A DNA stretch of 14,029 nucleotides from Candidatus Hydrogenedentota bacterium (GTDB lineage: Bacteria > Hydrogenedentota > Hydrogenedentia > Hydrogenedentales > CAITNO01), in contig CAIJOU010000113.1 of NCBI GenBank assembly GCA_903822375.1, forward strand, positions 1-14,029, in the 5' to 3' direction. The translations under genes and the position numbers were made by a program. Of this stretch, positions 1-6,322 are shown piece after piece (position 1 is the stretch's first letter; each line of letters starts with the position of its first letter). The notes below the pieces were generated by a model. It did no database searches and was not told the origin of the DNA. It was given only the letters and a program-made list of their open reading frames with translations.

Positions 1-90
1 CCGGTATCCGTATGTGTCGTGTTTGTAAAACATTCATGCCTCCGCAAATCGGGTCAATAATAGGGAGGATTATGGCTGTGAGATGGAACT

Positions 91-121
91 GCAAGCAAGC
101 ACCATAGAGGCCCATGCTTGC
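91..121. repeat. 7-bp inverted repeat in upstream non-coding DNA
   Basis: GCAAGCA at 91-97 is perfectly complementary to TGCTTGC at 115-121, with a 17-base loop. No T-run follows on either strand, so it does not look like a classical intrinsic terminator. It could be an mRNA structure at the end of whatever lies left of the window, or chance. Apart from this hairpin and the tandem repeat just downstream, I see nothing interpretable in 1-226. Confidence 0.25.
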
Positions 122-126
122 CGGAC

Positions 127-156
127 CACTGTGTTCCTCTGTGTTCCTCTGTGGTT
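127..156. repeat. three-copy 10-bp tandem repeat (CTCTGTGTTC type)
   Basis: Three consecutive 10-mers are visible: CACTGTGTTC (127-136), CTCTGTGTTC (137-146) and CTCTGTGGTT (147-156). The first and third differ from the middle copy by one and two bases. On the other strand this reads as an AACCACAGAGGAACACAGAGG-like string. From memory, such strings recur in non-coding DNA of many environmental bacteria, but I know of no assigned function. It lies about 70 bp upstream of the likely promoter of the next gene. The open frame through it has unusual composition and no recognisable protein features, so I treat the segment as non-coding. Confidence 0.7.
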
Positions 157-228
157 CAACAATACCCTCTTGGATGGGGACCGTCAGGGTGTCGGGCTCT
201 GTCTGATTCGGCCCGTGCATTCGCGGCC

Positions 229-257
229 TTGACACCAATGGCCCCAGCCGCCAAAAT
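229..257 (+). promoter_or_regulatory. candidate sigma70-type promoter for the multidomain diheme gene
   Basis: A perfect -35 box TTGACA (229-234) is followed after 17 bp by CAAAAT (252-257), which matches the -10 consensus at four of six positions. The predicted transcription start near 264 would give a leader of about 27 nt, containing the AGGAGG ribosome-binding site at 281-286. The assignment rests on motif and position alone. Confidence 0.5.
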
Positions 258-290
258 ACCCATTAAGTCTTACCGTCCAAAGGAGGCAAC

Positions 291-3200
291 ATGCCTGCTC
301 GATATCGGATAGTGTTTGCGCTGGTTGCGCTGGTCCTTGGAGCCGCGTGCGCCACGCCCTGTGTTGCGGCAGCCCCGTTGAAGGAAGTGTTCGCCGACCG
401 GCCCAACGTGGTCGAGTTTCCCGCGCAGGAGGCGCGCTTTGTCCGCTTTGTGGTCCGCGCGATAAGCGCGGGCGGCCAGGCGTGCATCGACGAACTGGAG
501 GTGTACGGGCCGGGATCGAACGACAACCTGGCGCTGGGCGACGCGGGCGCGAAACCTTCCGCCTCGTCCTGCCTGTCGGGCTATGCGGAACACACCGTAG
601 AGCACCTCAACGACGGCAACTATGGCAACGGCAAGAGCTGGATCGCCGCGGGCACGGGGGAGGAGTGGGCGCAGATCGAACTGCCCAAGGCCGCAACCGT
701 GAACCGGGTGGTTTTCTCGCGCGACCGCAACCGCAACTATGCGGACCGCATGCCGACGGACTTCGAGGTGTTGCTGTCCAAGGACGGGCAGGCATGGACC
801 TCGGCCGCGAAAATAGCCGCAACTGCCGGACCGGTGATCACGCAGGCTCAGGGTGGAAGCGGCGGATTGGTTCCGCCGCCGCCTGGTCCGCCCGAGGCGG
901 CCAGAGTATCCTCCGCGCCCGAATCGGACGCGGTGAAAGACGCGTTCCTCGCGGAGGAATACGCCTGGATCAAGACGGCCGGCCGCGCGGACGTGGACCC
1001 CCGGCTCGTGCCCTACAACGGGCGCGTCAAGGAATACCCGCATCCCGTGGGCGACGATACGTTGCCGTTGCCGAACCTGTCCGAAGCGCCTGACCTGGAC
1101 GGGAAACTGCGCGACGCCTGCTGGAACGAGGCATCCCGCGGCACGGTGCGGGTGGCGTATCCCTTTGATTTTGCGGCCACGCCGTTGGTCACCAGTGAAC
1201 TGTGGGCCGGTCGGCACGGCGATTCGGTGTGGTTTGCCCTGAGCACGGACCGGTTGCTGAGCAGCCATGTGGCGGTCGTGTCCTCGGCAGACATGCAGGG
1301 TTGCGGTGTGGTCGAAGTCACGCGCAAGGGACTGGTGTTCACGGTCCACAAAACCAAAGACGGACGGTTGTCCGACGCGAAACCGTTACCCTTGCAGGGC
1401 GCTTTCAACAAGGATTTGACCCGGTTTGAGTTCTGCCTGCCAATGGCGCTGTTCCCCGACTGCGAAAAGCAGGGCTTGCGCGTGGGACTGGGCATGGGTG
1501 GACGCTACACCGAGGCCATAGGCAGACCGGTTATGTTTAAGTTTTCACCTCTGGGCATTGGGCAAGAACCCTACAAAGACGGCAGCTTCCGGGTGCGCTT
1601 CGGCCTGACCCAGGGGGCCGCGCCCGTGACCGTGCATGCCGCAACCGGGGATTATGAGGCGGACTTCGCACTCGAGGCGGGAAAAGAGGTCCTATTGCCG
1701 GTTGCCGCCGCGAAGGGTCCCGTGGGACCGCAGGCCACGCTGTCCGTGAAGGAAGGCGGCAACGAATACACACTGCATCTGCTGCGCTATGACCCGCTGG
1801 ACCACACGCTTGCGCAGATGGAGGACTTGATCGCGCGGCTGGAAAAGCAGGGCGTGAACGTGGACGCGGAACGCGCCTTAGTCGCCGAATTCCACAACCG
1901 GCAACGACAATTGCTGGCCGCTTCCGCGCCGGACCTGTCCGCGGAACGCGCCGCATTCTACGAGGCGCGGCTTGCCAAGCGAAACCTGTTCCTGCGCGCG
2001 CCCGACCTGGAGCCCATGCAGGATTTGCTCTTCATCAAGCGCTTCCCTTTCGAGCCGTCGCACAACTACAGCGACTATTTTGACTCGGCGTTTAAGGCCG
2101 GTGGCGGTGTCTGCCTGTTGCATATCCCCAAGCAGGGCGACCGCTTTGTTCCCGAGACCGCGCAGGTGAAAGAACTGTTCCAGTCCGGCCCGGGCATCGC
2201 GCGCAATCCCATGGCCGATTATGATCTGAATCGCATCTACTTCTCTTATCGTCTGCCGGAGGGCGGTTACTATCACGTGATGTCGATGAACGCTGACGGC
2301 AGTGACCTGAAGCAGCTCACCAGCGGCCCCTTCCAGGACCTGTGGCCCACCCCGCTGCCCGACGGCGACCTGGCGCTCATCAGTTCGCGCTGCACGTCAC
2401 GCTTCATCTGCTGGCGGCCGCAGGCGTCCATCCTGTTCCGCATGAAGCCTGACGGCACGGAATTCCATCCGCTGTCCTATGCCAACCTGACGGAGTGGGC
2501 ACCGTCCGTCATGGATGACGGCCGCTTGGTGTGGACGCGTTCAGAGTACCAGGACAAGGGCGCCGATTTCGGCCACACCATCTGGGCCATAAATCCTGAC
2601 GGAACGCAGGCCGAACTGGTGTTCGGCAACGACATCATCCAGCCCAACGGCTACGCCAACGGACGGCCCGTGCCGGGCACGAAGGAATACATCTGCACGC
2701 TCATCTCCCACTTTGGCGATTTGAATGGGCCCCTCGCGCTGGTGGACCCGTCCAAGGGGCGGTCCAACCCGAAGGCCATCACCAGCCTAACGCCCGAAGT
2801 GCCCTGGCCCGGCATGTGGCCCAACCACGAATGCTTCCGCGAGGGCTACCCACTCTCGAAGGACTACTTCCTTTGCGCCCATTCGCCGCGCGAAGGTTTT
2901 GGCCTGTATGCGATTGACCGCTTCGGCAACCGCGAACTGCTGCACATGGACCCTGCCATCTCGAGCATGTGCCCCACCGTGTTCCGCAAGCGGCCGCACC
3001 CGCCTGTGTTGACCTCCCCGCTCGAGGAGGCCGCCGAGACGGGCGAGTTCTACTTACAGGACGTGTACCGGGGCATCTCGCCGACCGTCGAGCGCGGCCG
3101 GGTGAAGTACATCCGCATCGTCGAGGAGGTGCGCGCCACGCTCGACCAGATGCCCAACGGCGAGTTCCGCAAGGACCACCCCGAGTTCCAGGACTGGTAC

Positions 3201-3908
3201 GCCACCCCGGTGCACAAGGTCAGCGGACCCTTTGGCTGGCCGACCTACGTGGCCAAGCAGCCCTGCGGCCTGGTGCCCGTGGCGGAGGACGGTTCGGCAC
3301 GCTTCACCGCTCCGGCGGGCAAGGTCCTCTACTTCGAGGCGCTCGACAAGGACTATAACGAACTGCAACGCATGCGCAGCGTGGTGCAGTTGCAGCCCGG
3401 CGAAAAGCGCGGCTGCATCGGCTGTCACGAAAGCCGCCTGTCCACGCCCGCCAACGGCCACCGGCCCGCGGCGAAGGAACTGCTCAGTCCGACGCTCGCC
3501 TCCTGGGAAGGCGTGCCCCTCTCCTTCGAGAAGGTCGTGCAGCCCGTGCTCGATGCGCACTGCATCTCCTGCCACAACGAGACGCACAAGAAGGGGCTCG
3601 ACTTCCGCGGCGCGCTCGACAAGGAAAAGGTGCCCGTCTCCTACCGCACACTCATCGAGAAGGGCTTGGTGCACTACGCCGACATGGGATGGAACTCGGG
3701 CGGCACGGAAAAGCTGCCGCCGCTCTCGCTAGGATCCCTCAAGAGCCGCCTGTGGGAAGTGCTCAACGCCGGCCATCACGACGTGACCCTCACCGATGAC
3801 GAAAAGCTGCGCATCAAGACCTGGATTGATTTGAACTGTCCGCTTTGGCCGGACTACAAGAACCGTCTCGAACGACCGGACCAGGTGGCGTTGCAGACAT
3901 TGCCGTAG
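291..3908 (+). CDS. exported F5/8C + CBM9-like + HzsA-type propeller diheme protein
   Basis: A 1205-residue protein. The start is supported by AGGAGG four bases upstream of the ATG and by a signal peptide (hydrophobic core about residues 7-20, likely cleavage in the AAA at 26-28). Domains in order: an F5/8C (galactose-binding-like) domain, about 35-180; a Gly/Pro linker, about 188-205; a CBM9-like domain, about 260-440, beginning LDGKLRDACWNE; a predicted helical stretch, about 505-565; a TolB/PD40-like propeller, about 640-900, with repeats such as MNADGSDLKQLT and MKPDGTEF; then a cytochrome module with haem motifs CIGCH (1042-1046) and CISCH (1091-1095). The tail ends in GHHDV...WIDLN, whose His1162/His1163 are possible distal haem ligands. 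The propeller and haem part matches the hydrazine synthase alpha-like superfamily. The protein probably acts in the periplasm or at the cell surface as a redox or glycan-binding protein; its reaction is unknown. It is not a hydrazine synthase candidate, because beta and gamma partners are absent and the haem site differs. The next gene downstream is a convergent relative ending 10 bp away. Confidence 0.85.
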   Translation: MPARYRIVFALVALVLGAACATPCVAAAPLKEVFADRPNVVEFPAQEARFVRFVVRAISAGGQACIDELEVYGPGSNDNLALGDAGAKPSASSCLSGYAEHTVEHLNDGNYGNGKSWIAAGTGEEWAQIELPKAATVNRVVFSRDRNRNYADRMPTDFEVLLSKDGQAWTSAAKIAATAGPVITQAQGGSGGLVPPPPGPPEAARVSSAPESDAVKDAFLAEEYAWIKTAGRADVDPRLVPYNGRVKEYPHPVGDDTLPLPNLSEAPDLDGKLRDACWNEASRGTVRVAYPFDFAATPLVTSELWAGRHGDSVWFALSTDRLLSSHVAVVSSADMQGCGVVEVTRKGLVFTVHKTKDGRLSDAKPLPLQGAFNKDLTRFEFCLPMALFPDCEKQGLRVGLGMGGRYTEAIGRPVMFKFSPLGIGQEPYKDGSFRVRFGLTQGAAPVTVHAATGDYEADFALEAGKEVLLPVAAAKGPVGPQATLSVKEGGNEYTLHLLRYDPLDHTLAQMEDLIARLEKQGVNVDAERALVAEFHNRQRQLLAASAPDLSAERAAFYEARLAKRNLFLRAPDLEPMQDLLFIKRFPFEPSHNYSDYFDSAFKAGGGVCLLHIPKQGDRFVPETAQVKELFQSGPGIARNPMADYDLNRIYFSYRLPEGGYYHVMSMNADGSDLKQLTSGPFQDLWPTPLPDGDLALISSRCTSRFICWRPQASILFRMKPDGTEFHPLSYANLTEWAPSVMDDGRLVWTRSEYQDKGADFGHTIWAINPDGTQAELVFGNDIIQPNGYANGRPVPGTKEYICTLISHFGDLNGPLALVDPSKGRSNPKAITSLTPEVPWPGMWPNHECFREGYPLSKDYFLCAHSPREGFGLYAIDRFGNRELLHMDPAISSMCPTVFRKRPHPPVLTSPLEEAAETGEFYLQDVYRGISPTVERGRVKYIRIVEEVRATLDQMPNGEFRKDHPEFQDWYATPVHKVSGPFGWPTYVAKQPCGLVPVAEDGSARFTAPAGKVLYFEALDKDYNELQRMRSVVQLQPGEKRGCIGCHESRLSTPANGHRPAAKELLSPTLASWEGVPLSFEKVVQPVLDAHCISCHNETHKKGLDFRGALDKEKVPVSYRTLIEKGLVHYADMGWNSGGTEKLPPLSLGSLKSRLWEVLNAGHHDVTLTDDEKLRIKTWIDLNCPLWPDYKNRLERPDQVALQTLP

Positions 3909-3918
3909 CGAACCGGAT

Positions 3919-6315
3919 TCAGTTTGCGCCGACCATTTCCCTTATATTGGCGTCTTCCTGTTTCTGCCACGCACTGCGCTTGGCTAGGAAATGGTTGTAG
4001 CGCTCTAGGCCTTCGCCGGTGAGCCCTTCCGTGTAGTCGCCAAAGCACGGCACCAGCAGATCAATCCAGCACGAAAGCTTCTCCAACTCCTCCCTGGACA
4101 GTTCCACCTTGTTGTGCCCCGTCCGCAGCATGGCCATCAGCGGGCTCTTTGCCGCGCCCGCGCTGTACGGGGGCAGCAGGGCAGGGGACTCTTGCACGTT
4201 TATCCAATTGTTGACCCATCGGTTTGCCAAGGAGCAGTATGCCGGACTCCATGTGCCGGGGCCCCCCAGAAGGCTGAACGCCGGGCGCACGTTCTCATCG
4301 GGCGTCTTGTCCTCGCCGGACGGCTTCCCCGCCTCAGGCGTGACGGCGACACCCGGTGTCGCAATCGCGATGGGTCCTGAGGCATTGACCATGCGCCCAG
4401 GCTCGGCCACGTGGTGGCACCTGATGCAATGCCTGTCGAGAATGGGCTGAATCTCCCGTTCAAAACTGAACCCCCTGGGCGCGTCCTGCCCGTGGTACAG
4501 TTCCTGCGGTCCGACCCGCAGGGCCATGGGCCGCTTATAGGGCGGTGGCGCGGCGTTCTTGCTCTCATGGCACCCCACGCAGGCGAGATGCTCGCCCCGT
4601 TGCAACTGCGACCAACTGCGCATGGTCTGCACGGCGTCGCCCCTTTCATCGAGCAGTTGAAAGTAGACGGGCGTCTTCGCCGGCACGGTAAAACAGGCCG
4701 AGCCATCCTCGTACACCGTGGCCGTGCCCAGTACCTTCTTGACATCCCACGTGCCCTCGATGGAGACAGGCGTGCTGATCAGCGCGCCGCCAGCCGGGCC
4801 CTTGTTGGTGTTGTAGCCGACACCGGCGGCGCGATACTCCAGCGCCACCACGCGTACCCGCTTCACCGTGCCCCTTGGAACCCCCGCCAACCCGGGACCC
4901 TGATACACATCCTGAATATAGAAGACCCCTGAATCCTTCCCGTAATCCACCATGTCGGGGCGTTCGTGGGGGGCGGGCCTTGCGGCCAGCGGCACGGGCT
5001 GGTTGCATGAAACCGCCGCGTCCCACGCAAGCAGTTCACGGCGGCCGTCCTGGTCCATCCAGTAGATGCGGAAGGGTGCCGGGGAACCCTCGGGCCTGAA
5101 GCCGACAATGAACTCGGTCTCGCCGACGGGATAGGGGTACTGGAACTGATCCCCGGTCTGGCCGTAGGCATCGACATGCACCGCTTCGGTGGGGCGCAGC
5201 GGCGCAATGAGCTGGGCACCGCCGTTTTCCTGTCTGCCCCTGCCCGGGTCGAGAATCCCCAGCCAGCCTTTCTGCGGGGTATGATGCCCGGCGAAAATGG
5301 CGACAATCTTGCCCGTGCCGGGGATGGCGCGCGCATGGAGTATGCTCGTCGGGAACCACGAGTTGTTGCCGTAGCATTCCGTCTGAAAAGTGCCGTCCGG
5401 ATGCATCTGAAACAATCCCTGCGGATAGATCTGCCCCCGGTCGTTGTAATCCCAGCGCGTGTAAATGACGCGCCCGTCAGGAGTGACGGTGGGATAGTTC
5501 GTGTGCACCTGGTCATGGCTGACACGCCGCAGGAAACGCCCGTCCGCCGCGCAGGTGTATAGATTGCTCACCTCCGTCCACCAGCAATCCACCGTCTGCA
5601 CGCAGCGCGTTGAATTGAAGAGCAGGTCCCCGCTGGGGAGGTAGACCCCCTCGTAGTCGGCAAAGCCCAGCCCCGAGGTGACCTGCCGCACCGCCCGGTC
5701 GGACACATTCATCTCGTACAGGTGGTAGTCGTCTCCGTTGAGGGACTTCTTCCACGAGAAGAGAATGCGCCGCCCGTCACGCGACACGTCGGGGTCCCGG
5801 ATGACACCCGTGCGGTCGTCCAGAAGTGTCTCCACGGTGCCGTAAAGACTGTCTGTGTTCAGTACGCACAGACTCGCGCCCGGTTCGAAATGCCATTCAT
5901 TCTGCGCGTCCGACTGTCCCTCGGTGTACGCGTAGTGGGACCCGCCCAAGTCATAATGTTCTGTGAACACGATGGCGGGAAAGGCGGCGCGCATCCTTTC
6001 CAGCCGCGTCGCGCGCCGCATCTCGCAGGCTTCCGTATACAGTGCCGCCCAGCCCGCATCGTTCGGTATGGACAGCCCATCGGCGCGCGCCTTCAGCGCT
6101 TGTGCCGCATCACCCAGCTCATTGATGACCCGCCTTGCCGCATCCGGACAGGATCTTCCCTTGTCCAGCCCGTCCTGCGCCCGCCAGTCCGCAAGGATTT
6201 CCTCCGGCGGCATGGCCGCCGCAAGGGGCACCCATGCGGAAAGCAATACCATCCCGGCCAGGAGGATCTTCCACAACCCTTTGCGCTCAGGGTCTTTCGG
6301 TAGGTGCACGTTCAT
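3919..6315 (-). CDS. exported HzsA-like beta-propeller diheme cytochrome
   Basis: A 798-residue protein starting at the ATG at 6315. A longer frame opens with TTG at 6369 but would overlap the preceding gene and bury the signal peptide. From the ATG there is a basic start, a hydrophobic core (about 16-34) and cleavage near LAAA. A propeller (about 165-445) has PD40-like repeats (DPDVSRDGRRILFSW, YPTVTPDGRVIYTRW). Then come the family motif FYIQDVYQG and two haem sites, CVGCH (579-583) and CIRCH (630-634). The C-terminal GHNKVEL...CWIDLLVP mirrors the tail of the convergent gene, and His734 is a possible distal ligand. A Pro/Gly-rich insertion (about 645-685) follows the second haem site. It lacks the carbohydrate-binding modules of its relative. 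It is the last gene of the four-gene minus-strand operon, 7 bp after the six-hairpin gene and with only a weak ribosome-binding site, so translation is probably coupled. Its function is unknown; a periplasmic redox role tied to glycan degradation is inferred. Confidence 0.85.
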   Translation of the reverse strand: MNVHLPKDPERKGLWKILLAGMVLLSAWVPLAAAMPPEEILADWRAQDGLDKGRSCPDAARRVINELGDAAQALKARADGLSIPNDAGWAALYTEACEMRRATRLERMRAAFPAIVFTEHYDLGGSHYAYTEGQSDAQNEWHFEPGASLCVLNTDSLYGTVETLLDDRTGVIRDPDVSRDGRRILFSWKKSLNGDDYHLYEMNVSDRAVRQVTSGLGFADYEGVYLPSGDLLFNSTRCVQTVDCWWTEVSNLYTCAADGRFLRRVSHDQVHTNYPTVTPDGRVIYTRWDYNDRGQIYPQGLFQMHPDGTFQTECYGNNSWFPTSILHARAIPGTGKIVAIFAGHHTPQKGWLGILDPGRGRQENGGAQLIAPLRPTEAVHVDAYGQTGDQFQYPYPVGETEFIVGFRPEGSPAPFRIYWMDQDGRRELLAWDAAVSCNQPVPLAARPAPHERPDMVDYGKDSGVFYIQDVYQGPGLAGVPRGTVKRVRVVALEYRAAGVGYNTNKGPAGGALISTPVSIEGTWDVKKVLGTATVYEDGSACFTVPAKTPVYFQLLDERGDAVQTMRSWSQLQRGEHLACVGCHESKNAAPPPYKRPMALRVGPQELYHGQDAPRGFSFEREIQPILDRHCIRCHHVAEPGRMVNASGPIAIATPGVAVTPEAGKPSGEDKTPDENVRPAFSLLGGPGTWSPAYCSLANRWVNNWINVQESPALLPPYSAGAAKSPLMAMLRTGHNKVELSREELEKLSCWIDLLVPCFGDYTEGLTGEGLERYNHFLAKRSAWQKQEDANIREMVGAN

Positions 6316-6322
6316 GGCCGCG

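Noticed and set aside
72..107. Eleven-codon frame MAVRWNCKQAP preceded by GGGAGG, a possible leader peptide
   Set aside because: The spacing between GGGAGG and ATG is only three bases, there is no attenuator-like pair of hairpins, and the likely promoter of the next gene lies downstream of it.
167..178. Twelve-base match CTCTTGGATGGG at 167-178 and 10697-10708, a possible attachment-site pair
   Set aside because: Several 12-base matches are expected by chance in 14 kb, there is no integrase or other mobility gene, and flanking bases do not match.
118..312. Open frame of 64 codons upstream of and overlapping the diheme gene start
   Set aside because: It runs through the tandem repeat and the promoter candidate, and I see no usable ribosome-binding site or recognisable protein features.
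270..1349. Open frame of 359 codons on the minus strand opposite the multidomain diheme gene
   Set aside because: Its product is Arg/His/Gly-rich, with no domain or signal features, and mirrors GC-rich codons of the plus-strand gene, whose domains are clear.
291..6315. Annotating the two diheme proteins as hydrazine synthase subunits and the window as an anammox locus
   Set aside because: Only the propeller/diheme superfamily is shared. No HzsB or HzsC gene or nitrogen-metabolism gene is present, the characteristic Tyr after CxxCH is missing, and the neighbours are glycoside hydrolases.
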